64,000 bases of DNA, taken from contig JASANG010001367.1 of assembly GCA_030248215.1 (NCBI GenBank), positions 1 to 64,000 on the forward strand, written 5' to 3'. Every line of letters begins with the position of its first letter. The stretch's first letter is position 1. Both the position numbers and the translations under genes were made by a program. Shown here in pieces: positions 1 through 12,080 of this stretch. This DNA is from Enoplolaimus lenunculus. Taxonomy: Eukaryota > Nematoda > Enoplea > Enoplida > Thoracostomopsidae. Below the pieces are notes generated by a model. That model made no database searches and was not told where the DNA came from. It saw only the letters and a list, made by a program, of their open reading frames with translations.

Positions 1-1755
1 TTTACTCACGCCGATTCCAAAACACGCAACAACCTCGTCTGGATGCACTTAATTGGATGCTACAGTGACAAATTATGTTGAAGGATCAGGTATTTGCAAT
101 AAAATTTCGAAAGCACCAACTGCCCAAATTCGAATCAGCATTAGTTTACACACTTCAAGTAACAAAACTTTACTTCGATTGACAATAAATAGTTCACAAA
201 TACCGAAAATTACTAGGTACAACATATATGTACTTATGAACAGTGCTGTTGGTTGGAAAAAATTACCGGATAAAATGTTTTTGTTTCATTTTTTACAAGG
301 GGAGGGGTGGAAAAAAATGGAAACATATTAAGCGATTGTTAAATATAAATTGCAACTAAATATGACATAAAATAACGTTTTTAGATGACATGTAACTAAT
401 TTACATGCAGCACATTAATAGTGAACGTGTGCATATGTCCACCAGGACAGGTCATTATATGTCCGAAAAGACCACAAATTTCAGCATATGAATATAGAAA
501 TGGATTTCAGAATTGAATCATAGCCACGAGATTTGATGCAAAACTACTTTTTCTGGAAAAAACAACCCTACTTATTAAACAAGAAAAATACACAAGTGAA
601 AATTCTTGCAAAACACATTTAGCACTTAAAACTTGCCATTGTAGTTAAGTTTTATTTGAACAGATTCTGTGAGTTCCATCATGTTTTTGTGATGCTATCT
701 TTGGAAATAAGATGATACTAAAACTGCCGCAGAGCACGGTATAAACCGGTTTCTCATCTACGCTCATCATGACCAAGACCTTGTCAGGAAAAAATTCTTC
801 GAAAGTGTTAAATTCTATGATGTTAACAAAAATTTCCTACCGATTTTAGAAACTTTTTGTTCTTTATCATTTCTGCGTTGAGTAAATCGTTAATCATAGA
901 GAATTATCTTCCTACATTTTATCAGGCCATTAAACATGTATTGGATAATAATAACCGATACCAAACAATAGCGAAACCCTGTATCAGAGACGCAAATTAG
1001 TGGAAACACGTTGTTGTTATTGTTGTTTTCTAGCGACGCGATGCTGAATCGTACGTGATTAGATGCAATCCCAGGCACACAAAGGAATTGATGTGCGTGT
1101 TTGGTTTGCAAAATTCTTTTCATCACTTGATCTCTTCCCAGTAGTTGGTAAACGCTGTTGCGTAAACATTGAAAGTCCGCAAAAATGTTAAGTTTCCTTT
1201 GCTTCGACGCATGATAGTGTTACATGAAGTTCTGCCTACCTCTGGAAGGAACCTGATGCGGGGAGGTTTGCATAGTATGGCCACTGTTTTCGCGCATTCG
1301 CTTTCGTGGAACCGGTTCTGGACCATCTGACATCTAGATAAAACCAAAACATTGTTGCTGAATTGATGCAGAATTTGTACTGTCATAGTTACATGCTTAG
1401 TTACATTGTAGCAATGCTTCAAACTCGCCGAATACTAAATGTTACCTATTACTTCTAACATATTGATTTATCAGATCCAAAATATTGATGCGCGTGATAA
1501 AGCAGAACCTCAAACCTAGCTAAACATCGCTCTCCGTTAAACGTCTGCTACAAATTTAGTCTAAAATGACTTATACATTACATTGCTTGTCTATAAATAA
1601 ACGAAATATCATTATTATTCAGAAAAACGGTATTCAAGTATGAATAAATTACCACTCTTTTTGATACGACCACGACACTGAATATTTTTTCCTACTTACC
1701 TGTATTTTTGCTTTTGTCTACAACGTATTGTCCAAAAATAAAAAAAACAACATAC
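1..1755. other. Left-edge stretch without an assignable exon
   Basis: Downstream of GPS2 exon 3 on its own strand. AT-rich, with only short frames on either strand that match nothing I know. The last GPS2 exons should lie here or beyond the window edge. A possible small exon with donor GTGAGT sits near bases 7-40 on the minus strand but is too short to support. Confidence 0.5.
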
Positions 1756-4380
1756 CACTCTATGTACCGGCACAGGAGCCGCCACTGGGGAATACAACAC
1801 GCTAGCGCTAGCAGGAGAATTGTTGGCAGTCGACGACGATACATGAATTTTCTGCTCGTCCTTGTGTAGAACTTTCTTCAACTCAGCAAAGAGTTCGTGT
1901 TTGTCCTGTTTCAGCTTCTCCAGCTGCTTTTCGAGCTTTAGTATCTGTAATAAGTTTACAAATTTGCTTTTTGAAGTAACAAAAAATGCGTAGCAGCCAC
2001 AAAATATATTAAACAGATAAAAAATAGCATAGTAAGCTTTAAGCCTTCGATAGGCCTTAAAGTCACGCTTAGTATTTGAGACATTTCCTATACATTGGCG
2101 TTGCAGCCAACCCTAAGAAGCGGTCAAGTAACCCAGCCCAAGTTGGACCAATAATATTTATTTCTATAATAACAAAGTTGGTTCTGTCCTGCACGCTTCT
2201 GTGAAGCATGATCTTTATGGTTATCTGGTTCCATACGAGACAAACAACATCACACCGGCCTTTTTCTTTCTTCTGACGAGAATTGGTACACAACTCTAAA
2301 CTACATTATATATACCATTCATGCACCCACACATTCTTAGAAATGTAACAAAGCTGTGCACCTGCTCTTTCGTTTGTTCAAGAGTTAGTGTGTCTTGCTT
2401 CTTTTTCTTCTCACGTTCTTTAATTTGCTGTTCTAAAAGATTCGTTTGGGCTTCCCCTAAAAAGTTAGTTACAAATTGGCTTGCAGCAGTTGAAAAGTGA
2501 ATTCAGACAGAAACAAACTGTGCATAGACTGTTGATAAATGTTGAACTTAGCAAAACACTTTATGTTTTTGCTCTCTACGCTTTCTTATACAAATATAAG
2601 TTTAATTTTTTCAATCTAGCTCTGGTGTTATGCGTACAAATCCGGTAAGCATCCTACGTATTGCCATCTTGTCTAGTGTCTCTAAATGCGTGCTTATAAC
2701 GGTATAGATATTAAATCTTCTTTTCGGTTTATTACAATTTTGCTACACACATTCCATTATGGGCATTTGCATCGCAGACATAGGACAAAAGAACTCTAAT
2801 TGCCAGGGTTCCACCAGGAACTAAGTTTTGCCGGAACAGTAACAGGTATTGCATTTCTTTGCAGGAACCGGAACTGGAACCGGAATTTGAAATTGTCGTC
2901 ACCAAATTACTGTTGGGTTTTAAAAAAATTACCAAAAAATGGCATAAACAAAATTTCAACTATCTCATCAGCAAATTGAAGAAACATTCATATTGCAAAA
3001 ATATTACTTCAATGAAAATGTTTCCAATATTGTAATGATTATGAATAATTTGCCACAGAACCGTAAAAAGTCCGGTTCCTGCATCTTTGAATGCAATCTA
3101 GATCCTCAGCTTTTGAACGCCGACCTTCTGAGCTGGACGGAGGGTGATGGGCTCTGCTGCCGATTCTTGCCGCTGAACGTTGTTGGCAAGATCAACAATC
3201 TCTGTGAGATTTCTCTGCCGCAGGTTGGTCATCGGTCGATTTGACACCGGGTGTCACGCATCAGTAGAGTTAGAAACAAATTTCAATTTCGTTGATTTTG
3301 GAAATTATTTCCCTCCCAACTGGATACTTGAGTTTAAATTGGCAGATTAGATTAGATAACGGTTAGGTGGATATAACTCTAATAAGCTCTGGCGTAGACA
3401 AATCAGAAATTGCCGGTTGCGACATCATGCAACCTTACCACATGGCACATAATCATATAAAACTTAGGATTGGTTAGTATAAAACGTATATACGTACATA
3501 CGAATGCGTTAAAAACACATAACTTGGTGTATCAATCTACATTTAACTTTATTCTTCCTGTGTCAATGATACACTTATAAATTTGCTGTGTGTCAAGGAA
3601 ACTGAGGTCTGCTATTGTATGGGCTTAGAATTGGTTCTGCTTCGGTTATTTCATTCCAATTAAGAATTGCCTAATCCGAGTAATGGTTAACTTTTGAGTT
3701 GTTTATATCAGTTCGGTTACTGGTTTAGAACATCGGATTACTCTGTAAGTTGGCATAATTTTTGTGTTTATTTGTATCGGTTTTGTGTCTTGCTCGTGTT
3801 TACTTGTTCACATCTTCTGCATTAAACCTTGACCGGTCTGCAATCTATCGTAGCGGGTTCGGCGGCCTTCAGAGTTGGAAACTATAGAGTTAAAGAATGG
3901 ATAAGACTGGAATTGGATAAAACCACCAAGTCCTCTGGCTTCCCAGAACCATGTTCTCCATTATATCAATGAGAAACAATCCAAATAACATTATGCATTA
4001 AATTCGTAAAGTCGTCAGGTCATCGCTGTTTTTATTTCATGATTCATTAAGGAACTAAAAGTTTAAACGATTAAAAGATATAAGTATACAATCCGGGAGG
4101 GGTTGTATAACTATATATAAACCATTTTATAAAATATAGCTTGTTGCATTGCATGTGTAATGCATATTCCGTTAAAAACATGGTAATTACTTTGTCGTCT
4201 ACGCTGCCTTTCTCGGATAATATAAAGCTTAAGAACGGGAGAAATTTTCTGTTTGATATCGGACGATTTTGTTGCTACCAAACTCGAAGTATTTGTAGCC
4301 GTTGTTGTTACAGCCGAAGTAGCTGTAGGCGATTGGTTTACTGCGGATGTTGAAGCCACTGACTGTTCATCGGCAGACAT
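1756..4380 (-). CDS. GPS2: GPS2-like corepressor subunit, 5' part (exons 1-3)
   Basis: Looks like G protein pathway suppressor 2, a coiled-coil subunit of the NCoR/SMRT-HDAC3 corepressor complex in the nucleus. Three exons read right to left: 4380-4191, 2456-2362 and 1944-1756. Phases are 1 then 0, with donors GTAATT, GTGCAC and GTATGT. Exon 1 gives a Ser/Thr-rich start and the basic stretch RERQRRRQ, matching RERKRQ near the human N terminus. Exon 2 gives LLEQQIKEREKKKKQ and ends TLEQTKEQ (human SLEETKEQ). Exon 3 continues ILKLEKQLEKLKQDKHELF and then ELKKVLHKDEQ (human QLKKVLHEEEK), the family's most conserved coil. After that comes a low-complexity Ser/Ala/Pro tail. The open frame stops at the exon 3 donor; the remaining C-terminal exons are not recognisable between 1 and 1755, so they are divergent or outside the window. 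Identity is firm from the coil alone; the C-terminal part is unknown. Confidence 0.85.
3098..3232 (-). CDS. Unassigned 44-aa ORF inside GPS2 intron 1
   Basis: A short ATG-to-TAG frame lies inside the long first intron of the GPS2-like gene, on the same strand. It begins MTNLRQRNLTEIVDLANNVQ, a plausible amphipathic helix, and ends VGVQKLRI. The surrounding base composition is more GC-rich than the intron around it. I do not recognise the family. It could be an alternative last exon of GPS2, a nested micro-gene, an exon remnant carried by a repeat, or chance. No clear splice acceptor precedes the ATG and no AATAAA is visible just after the stop. The opposite strand is also open here for 84 codons, which weakens the case. 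Confidence 0.25.
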   Translation of the reverse strand: MTNLRQRNLTEIVDLANNVQRQESAAEPITLRPAQKVGVQKLRI

Positions 4381-5215
4381 GATTTATTGTATATGTTTAG
4401 GGAATCAATTGCAGAACGATGCGTAGCGCACGTATATACGAGTAAGAATAAGAATGTGAGACGTGCTTGCCCGTTATATATGCACCATTAAGAATGTGAG
4501 ACGCGCTTGCCCGTTATATATGCACCTGAAACATACGTAGTGCAGTGCATCTAATATCCGACCGAAGCTTGATAATTATATAATTCAAATCAAGTCGTTA
4601 TTAGGTTTTCCATCGTTACTGTAACCCAATAAAGATGGTGAACACACGGACACCTGCGAACATTTACATTACCTGTACGACAGAAAAAATATTTATAAGT
4701 AAATTAATCAGTCCCATGGTAGTTGGCCTTAAAATTGGCTTAAATTGGGTCATGTAAGCATGTGAGACATGCTTGTCTGTTAGAAGCATTTGCAATATAG
4801 ATATTGCAGTGCACTGTATGTATGCTAGCGCGCAGCATACGATCAACATAGTCGACCATACAAAGGGCGGAGAAAGCTACGTGGCGCAGTGGTAGAGCGC
4901 TTGCCCTGTCAGTCTGGTTAGGAACCGGGACATCAGACCTTTAACTAAGCAGCTTGAAACGCGGGTTGCAGGTGGTTTCGAACTAGCGGCCTTCCGCGTG
5001 TCAGGTAGATGCTGTTACTATTGTGCCACGCTACCGCCTGTCCAACTGCTTTTATTGTCGACTATATATGTCGACTGTATACTGCCAGCAAGCATACTAT
5101 ACAATGTCCAGGACAAGTATGTCTACCAGGGTGCATCCGGATACCAAAAACTGGCAGAGTCGGACCCGGATAATCTAGTATCCGGCCAGAGCCGCATAAT
5201 GAATCAAATTTAGTA
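4381..5215. repeat. tRNA-derived repeat and 42-bp tandem duplication
   Basis: Upstream of GPS2. A unit of roughly 42 bp containing GCTTGCCCGTTATATATGCA occurs twice in tandem near 4449-4530. A related copy at about 4750-5030 carries a tRNA-like A box (GTGGCGCAGTGGTAGAGCG, near 4880) and then a degenerate B box (GGTTTCGAAC, near 4975). Its left flank, including TTGCAGTGCACTGTATGTATGC, matches the element at 21169-21430, so the two belong to one SINE-like family. It is not a functional tRNA gene: the region between the boxes is expanded and the arms do not pair. Confidence 0.55.
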
Positions 5216-6121
5216 CTAGATTGCATTCAGATATCAGAACGTAGCTCCCAAATTTTGCTTCCGCGGCTTAAGGTATCCAAAGTGTTTACGTGACAATGCT
5301 TAACATCTCATACCGATGCATTTTTAACACTTTAACAACGACTCCTATAATATTATTCTATGTTTTTGTAGCGTTGTGTTCAGTTGCAATATTCACTTAG
5401 CTCATGTTCCCTTTAAAGGAATCCAGTTTTCTGTCGGTCAAAGGTTTCTAAGATAAGGAATGGGAGTCAGGGTCTCAGACTGAGCAAGTCAAGGTATTTG
5501 GCAAATCTCGGTTTCTTGAGTCTCGTTCGTTTGAAACCGACTCTTGAAATAATTTCTTTTGAAAATTTCACGTTTTTCGGTGGTGACCAAAAGTTGACGG
5601 AGACCGAGACTTTTCATTTTCGGTCTCAGCCCATCCCTTCCTCGGAAACAAGCTATTATTTTTGCTTATTTATAGACCATTTTTACGCTCAATTTAGGCT
5701 TAGCTTTAGGAATAATCCACATTCGAAAATCTACATTACATGTGTGACACAAAAAATTGGGGATGTGCCGATTAATCGACATCGGCAATAGTCGGCACTT
5801 TTCGTGAGTACCGGCATCGGCGTAGGCACTGCAACAAAACTGCAGATTCTTTTATGATACTTGTTGCACACAGGTCAGAAAAACTGTGATATATCTGTTT
5901 TACGTTTGTGTTTGAAAAAAGTAACTAAAACGAACCGATCTTAAAAACCTATAATCGTTTATAATGTAATGTAGTACCCTATTTGTTAATTAAGCATGGT
6001 GTACTAAAGTTGGAATCGGCATCTGTTCGGCATCGACAAAATTTCAAAATAAGAATCGGCATCAGTATCGGCAAAAATTTTGGTATCGGCACATACCTAG
6101 AAAAAATATGTAAGCCAGTCA

Positions 6122-6870
6122 TGCGGGGTTCACGTTATGAATGGTGCAGCTGGGTCACGTTTTGTCACGTTCTATATATCGGGACATTTTGTCTGTGATG
6201 TAACCCAATATGATATTCCAAAACAGTGGTTGCCGGCTAACATCACGTATCGGTCACGTTTTGTCTTTCAATATCATATGATATTCCCTACATTGTCTCT
6301 CGATATCATATGATCGTTTTAAAAATGTCTACTGAGTCAGTTGCATAACTAGGTTTTGCGTACGGGGTAATATCATATGATCATAACAGACATGTGCCGC
6401 TAGTATCATATTATATTACGAAACAATGTAAATAACAAAACGGCCAATGTAAAGAACAGGGCCGGAACAGTATTAGAAGCATATTTCTAAACCTAAGCCT
6501 AAGTAAACGTAAGAATGAGCATATTGCTAAGCCAAAGCCTAAGCCATGTAAAAAATTAGGTTAATGCTTAAGGTTATTCTTTTCAAGTCCCATGGATAAA
6601 CTTTCCGCCCCTGATTTTTACATTTGCCTAGAAAACTGATAATATGGCGGGAAAATTAAATTTTGGCAGAAAAATTAAAAATTCGACGGGAAAATTTCAT
6701 ATCATAGATGCTGTTAATTTAAAATATCATATGATATTCCTAATGTCTGGTTGTGCCACATGACATTCGAACACCTGTGTGTTGAGACAACTTGTGTATC
6801 CGTGCTTTGCATAGCAATATCACATGATATTCGACTTTTGTATGTCCGTATCATATGATGGTAACAAAAA
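6122..6870 (+). mobile_element. Type G element, left end plus ATATCATATGATAT interior
   Basis: Begins TGCGGGGTTCACGTTATGAA, closely matching the left terminus of the intact copy at 46702-47380. It is followed by several copies of the palindrome ATATCATATGATAT near 6270-6850. The right terminus is not found, and a type A element sits inside at 6442-6628. A non-autonomous DNA element with no coding sequence. Confidence 0.5.
6442..6628 (+). mobile_element. Type A TTAGGC-bearing MITE
   Basis: Left end GGCCAATGTAAAGAACAGGG, right end CCCCTGATTTTTACATTTGCC, inverted relative to each other. The interior has CCTAAGCCTAAG repeats (TTAGGC on the other strand). Flanks AACAAAAC and TAGAAAAC may be a decayed 8-bp target duplication. 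Confidence 0.7.
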
Positions 6871-7645
6871 TTTAAGTTTATATATTTTTTGAAGTTTTTA
6901 AAAATAATATCCGGCAAGTTAAAATACCGGAGCCGGATGTCGATTTTTGCCGAAGCCGGATATCTGGTGCACCCTGGTACATAAAGTGCTAATTTTGTCA
7001 TTCTGCGCGAAACTCTCACTTATCCTGTATTTACTTTTTGCCGCACTGAAAAACCTTACAACGTAAAGATTGACACCTAGCTAAGTTGTTTCTTAAGAGT
7101 AAACAAACAGTGAAATGATTCTGATTCAATTTAGCGCGTAAATTGTTTATACTTACAAGCCAGGTGGAAAATTTTCCAGAAGGGCCAAACATTTTTACAG
7201 CGCGGAGGATCCCCATGGTCCTCCTTTGATATGAACCTGTGTCGAGAGTTTGGATCATCCATGTTATAATGTTCACTTTAGATCAAGAAATGTACCTCAT
7301 TTTTTAAACCCCTCTGTTAATACCCGTTTTGTGTGCGTAACGTTTTATGTATCCACCTTCACAGATCATCTGACAACCCGGAAGACAAACAAAACTTTCA
7401 TAACAGGTGCGTCACTCAGAGAGTTCGTTTGGGACATTAATGTGTTTTCGAACTATAATTTGTCGAGATCTGTCAAAACGAGAGGCCAAAACAAATTCTG
7501 ACAACAAGCTACAAATTTGTATTGCTAACATGTTAGCCGATTCGAAACAGTATTAATATGTTTAAAGACACTCATTAAGAATTTTTTCAATAAAGATACT
7601 CAGTAAGAATTTTTTCAATAAAGATACTCAGTAAGAATTTCTTCA

Positions 7646-7891
7646 TTAACCCTTTTTCACATGAGAAATTTCAAGGTGAGATTCGAACCCCAGTCTCCCG
7701 ATGAGAGGCGTTTACGATAACACTGAGCCATAGGAGCTTGACACTGGAGCCCGAAAAGGCTCTCACGTGTTGTGGAGATTTTACAGTGCACATGTATGTT
7801 ATAAATGTTAAACACTGCTCACAGTGTGTGTATTGCTCGTACATTATTGTATTTAGGTGCTCATAGTATACTCTATGAGCGAAAGGGTTAA
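7646..7891 (-). mobile_element. Type E TTAA-flanked MITE with tRNA-like core
   Basis: Starts TTAACCCTTTTTCACATGAG and ends CTCTATGAGCGAAAGGGTTAA, giving inverted TTAACCCTTT/AAAGGGTTAA ends with TTAA at both borders, the target and terminal style of piggyBac-type elements. Read on the minus strand, the core has a tRNA A box (TAGCTCAGTGTTATCG style) and a B box (GGGGTTCGAATC). Sister copies lie at 25527, 29796, about 43885 and 57153. Confidence 0.65.
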
Positions 7892-8664
7892 AATTTTATA
7901 TCGCGTCTATTTTCGTGAGTTAACAAGTTTTCTTCGCCTTGGTTGCACTCCGACTCCTGTTTTGTTACAAAGCAACGATTGTATTAACTCTCTCAATACG
8001 ACGGTCGCGATCGGGTACTCTAAATCGTTGGGTTTTCTGTGTATAATGTACAAAGACATCAGAAGGGTGTAATCGGAGGTAAAGGATAACAGAGCTTAGG
8101 GTCGGTCAGCTAAAATTTAAAGGTTCGGGAGCCGAAGAAAGAGAAGAAGCCAATTTTTGTTAAAAAATGTTTAATTTGCTAAATATTAGGAGTGAAAAAT
8201 GATGTCAAACAAGCAGACCCAAAACGATCAGGGAGACGGGTGGGACCATTTTCGCAATGGCGTACCGAGAAACTTGGTTCGTTTATTTTAAACATAAATC
8301 CAATACTATCCGTGGTATGCACATAAAACCTGTATGAAGCTACTTTGATTTCCGCACAAAATTAAACAAATTGCATTCTACGAGCAATTATCAAATGCGT
8401 TGCTTTTGTAAGGTTTTATACCGTCGGATGATTCTTCGAAATGGATAAATATTGAAATAACTAAGGCAGGCAACAGATATTAAAAACGAACATTGAACAT
8501 AATAGTGCAAAAATATGGCTCAATAATCCTGCGAGTACGTTTCATGTACGTATTTTTATCCAGTCTTTAAGTTTCGTCAAAAATGGTAAGTATCTAATGT
8601 CAGTATGATAGGTTCGAGCAAAAAATGCTGCAAATGAAAACGGACATATAAAACAGAATGCTAT

Positions 8665-8937
8665 GTACCGTAATGACCCGAAGAGAGGGGACTGATATTT
8701 TATTTGGAATTTCCATAGGGTACCCCTGTTATTCGGTGACAGACTGTTATTTTAATTCGCCCCGCCGCCTTTCGTTACTATCCGGTATTGAAACTATCCG
8801 TTGAATAAAATGATTTATGCGTTGCAAAAATGTGTTCCTTTAGCCTAAGCCTAAGCAAAAAAATGTAATCTAGAATCTAAAGCTACTATTTTATAGACCC
8901 ACCCGAAACCTGGACGCCCCTTAAAGTAACATGGGCC
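8665..8937. repeat. Fragment of dispersed repeat joined to half a type B MITE
   Basis: Bases 8672-8825 (GAAGAGAGGGGACTGATATT onward) match 39068-39232, a possible LTR fragment. From about 8830 the right half of a type B element follows, ending GGACGCCCCTTAAAGTAACATGGGCC at 8937 with CCTAAGCCTAAG inside. The left half of that type B copy is missing. Confidence 0.5.
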
Positions 8938-9941
8938 AAGCGAAGCAGACACTAAAACACAAAAAATTTCATTTAACTGAAACTGCTGGGCTTGACTCTC
9001 TCAAAATCTTCCCTAACCGGAGATTGATTTTCTGACGGAGCCGGATGATCTCCAGTTGTACCCTGATTAAGTATATACGTCGCGTTCGAAAGGTTGCCGT
9101 AGCGAGAGCAAACTGCACTAAAGCAATTCATCTTCACATTCGTACTATTCACAATTTTGAAAAATAATCCAGCCTGTCCGTAAAAAGATTTATTACACAG
9201 TATGGTACGGACGGCGACATCCTTGTCTATTTCGCTCAAGTCAATTGAATTCATAACCATTTTTATTGCTACTATTATGTAACAAAACATAAACAATCTA
9301 CTTAACAAGAAAACAATAAAAGAACATACACACCTAGAGTCAACTCCTTGCGTCGGAGAACCAGCTTCATTTACAACACATTAAATCATTATACTAAAAT
9401 TTTAGCCGAATCAGTCATAAATTATACTAAACGTTCGTATAAAAGACGTGCGTACCCAAGCTTAACTTATGTGCTTTAATACAATTCAACCATAAGTTTG
9501 CCACGGCTTCAGCCAAAATCGACCTTCAGGCCTTCACGAAAATTTTGTTGCGGATGCGGCTGCTCTACAATCCAAGACGTACGGTTTAGTGTTCCGGTGC
9601 TCTTACTAAGGTACGCAGCCATACAAACATTTCGCTGCAATGCCTTTATACACTGTAAGTTTGGTACTACAAGATACGTACTTATACGAACACGCTACGA
9701 AACCCTATACCTAAAGCTAGCGAGCATGTTTCATATTTGAAAAACGACCCCGCTAAACAATTCTAGTTACGCATACCATACATATAGAGCACTTCACGAA
9801 ATTGTTTCGCCGTGGACGACTGGTATAAAATGCTCAAAAGACTTAGTCCAATAAAACTGTAACTGCGACGCACCAGTGGTATACCAGTGTAGATGAACTC
9901 TTAATAAAACTCCACAAAAGCAATAAAATTTCTCCAATTCC
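8938..9941. other. Unassigned stretch downstream of eL27
   Basis: A 111-codon minus-strand frame at 9308-8973 ends in a segment resembling the dispersed TTGTACCCTG repeat edge and matches no family I know. No polyadenylation signal for eL27 is obvious here. Confidence 0.4.
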
Positions 9942-11555
9942 CTAAAATCTTAATTTTTGAAACAACCATCGATTTTTGCCTTCTTTGTACCGCGCTTCAA
10001 ATTTCGATCTCACATGAACACGTGCTTTTCTCTTGAGTCCAGGATCGCGGAAACATTTTTTGTTTACGATTTCCTCATCAAAATCAATGTCAACCGAATA
10101 TCGCGTTGGCATCATATGATTGTAATTGTACACACGCACAAAAGGTTTCAGTTTGTTGCGTCTCGCTATACGCTTTTTCAACATACCTGTATATTTATAT
10201 ATGTACTATATACATTCAGGGTACAACCAAAATTGAAAAATACCCGAGCCTAAGGTCAACAAAACTTGCCGGAGGCGGAGGAGAGACGAAATTAAGTAGT
10301 TAAAGGTATGTTTGATTCGCTAATTTTAGCGAATATCTGTAACAGAGCTGTACTACCCGCAGGCATAACGCAGGTACGGGTAAGAAACTTTTGGCGGTTT
10401 TGTTAACATTCAAACAAAATGAATGACGTCATCATTATTAACGATATATTAAATTATGTAAAAACAGCTGGCTTTATATGCTACCGTAAAATCGCTTTCC
10501 TCTAATAAGAGCAAGGTTAAACAGTGTGAAAATAAAGTAAACGCTCAAGTGGTCAGCGCTTCACTTATAAAGAAAATACATTACTCTACACAGCAAAAAG
10601 CAAAGTTCGTGAGTCTGTCTATAACATATCTCCGAAGCAAAGGCTCATGGAACTTTCCAAGACGGCAGAGGTCATATGGGCAAAGATGTAAAGGCATACC
10701 ACCAGCGACACAGCATAAAGATATTTTTGGGACGATATATACAACGAAATTTGAAATTATGTTAAATCATATCTGAAGTGCCAACAAGCCAATCCCATTT
10801 GATTCAGCAAAGCGAAATCAGGGATGCATTCTATTCCTATCAGGTCCCCGTGGCATCACATTGCAATAGACCTTGTGACAATGCACAGAAAATACGTTTT
10901 ATTGCAAAACCTCAAGAAAAATGAAACTGGAATGAAAATTTATGCTATTTCTTTACTTTCTGAAGTATTTTGAACTTTGCGTTTAGAATATCATGAAAAC
11001 AGTTCAATTTTTAAGGGGGAAAATGCCAACGTAAAATCCGTACGTGGAACATTAAATTTTGTCACAACCAGTTGAATTCTTCCGGGGAAACATGCCAAGC
11101 AGGAATCTTTACGGAGGGCGAAAACCCTATGCGGAAAAGTCAAACAATGACTAAAATAAGTTTTAGTGTAAGTTTTCCGGGGAGGATGCAAAGCTAGTAA
11201 TTTTTCCGCGGGGCGAAATCCCAACGGGAAAAATTAAACTATAAAACACCGGAACCTCCGGCAGAAATTACACGGAACCGGAGGTCCATTTTCTGCCATA
11301 AAGATTTATTGTAACATATGTGCTAACGAAACTGGTCCTGAAGCCAACCGCCGAAACAACTACACTGCACTAAACTGTAGCATACTTACCCCGCACAACT
11401 TTTCGTGGGTATCGGTCAATCCCAGCAACCAATGCATGCGCATATGGATGATCCGAAGTTCCAACGTCGTCATGCGTCACAATGACAGCTTTGTGTCCAG
11501 CAAACTTGCCGCTCAGGATTAACACAACTTTGCCACGTTTCAAAATGCCTTTCAT
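9942..11555 (-). CDS. RPL27: 60S ribosomal protein eL27
   Basis: Component of the large cytosolic ribosomal subunit. Two exons: 11555-11390 and 10186-9942. The first ends CGG G before donor GTAAGT (phase 1); the second starts GT after acceptor ACAG. The joined frame is exactly 137 codons (136 aa), the family's usual length. Exon 1 reads [20 protein letters not shown] and includes [14 protein letters not shown]; exon 2 has [16 protein letters not shown] and ends [10 protein letters not shown], all family hallmarks. The ATG at 11555 gives MKGILKRGK where most animals have MGKFLKPGK. The single intron is 1,203 bp and holds low-complexity and dispersed repeats. A tandem array begins within about 100 bp upstream of the ATG, where the promoter should be. 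Both exons look fully functional. Confidence 0.96.
10187..11389. repeat. eL27 intron with degenerate repeats
   Basis: Holds a GGGTACAACC...CTAAGGTCAACAAAACTTG repeat edge near 10220-10290. That edge also flanks the type G insertion at 46702. Around 11010-11240 there are three or four diverged units of about 85 bp with the words CCGGGGAAACATGCCAA and GGGCGAAAACCC. No additional exon seen. Confidence 0.45.
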
Positions 11556-11639
11556 GGCTGGGTATTAAGAGCTGTGCTCGCAATTATTTTTATAATTTTT
11601 AATAAACTGAAAACAGCAGTTGAAAGCAGCTTCAACACA

Positions 11640-12080
11640 GGCGTTTCCCCAAGGTGTAACAGGACAGAAAATAACGCTGTGTTCCAAGGTGCAACAAGAC
11701 AGTGGAAGTAATGCTGTTCTCCAATGGGTAATAGAACAGTGAAAACGCTGTTCACAAAGGGTGACAGGACAGTGACAGTAAAGCTGTTCTCCAAGGGGTA
11801 ACAGGACAGTGTAAGTAACGCTGTTCTCCAAGGGGTAGCAGGACAGTGTAGGTAACGCTGTTCTCCTAGGGGTAACAGGACAGTGGAAGAACGCTGTTCT
11901 CTAAGGGGTAACAGGACAGTGTAGGTAACGCTGTTCTCCTAGGAATAACAGAACAGTGGAAGAAACTCTGTTCTCCAAGGGGTAACAGGACAATGTAGGT
12001 AAAGCTGTTCTCCTAGGGGTAACAGGACAATGGAAGAAACGCTGTTCTCCAGGGGAAAACAAAACAGTGAAAGTAACGAG
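11640..12080. repeat. Tandem array of about 34-bp units upstream of eL27
   Basis: Twelve or so imperfect units built from GTAACAGGACAGTG and AACGCTGTTCTCC, which are partly self-complementary (ACAG...CTGT), so each unit can form a small hairpin. The array begins 85 bp upstream of the eL27 start codon, in the region where its promoter should lie. Several apparent reading frames across it are artefacts of the repeat. Confidence 0.75.

Larger units (their letters stand above)
5126..6981. repeat. Compound repeat bounded by inverted CCAGGGTGCA/TGCACCCTGG ends
   Basis: The left edge near 5127 reads CCAGGGTGCATCCGGATACC. The right edge near 6955-6977 reads GCCGGATATCTGGTGCACCC, its inverse. Between them are oscillating GGTCTCAGT-like words (5400-5640), CCGATTAATCGACATCGGCA-like words (5765-6100), a left end of the type G element (6122) and a type A element (6442). 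No coding potential. Either one composite element or two independent copies of the same terminal repeat. Confidence 0.4.

Noticed and set aside
8973-9308. 111-codon frame starting with a hydrophobic stretch like a signal peptide
   Set aside because: The second half coincides with a dispersed repeat edge (TTGTACCCTG), no splice partners are visible and composition is that of the surrounding intergenic DNA.
11552-11831. Minus-strand frames upstream of eL27 that might be an N-terminal extension
   Set aside because: They translate the 34-bp array; eL27 needs no extension and its 136-residue length is complete from 11555.
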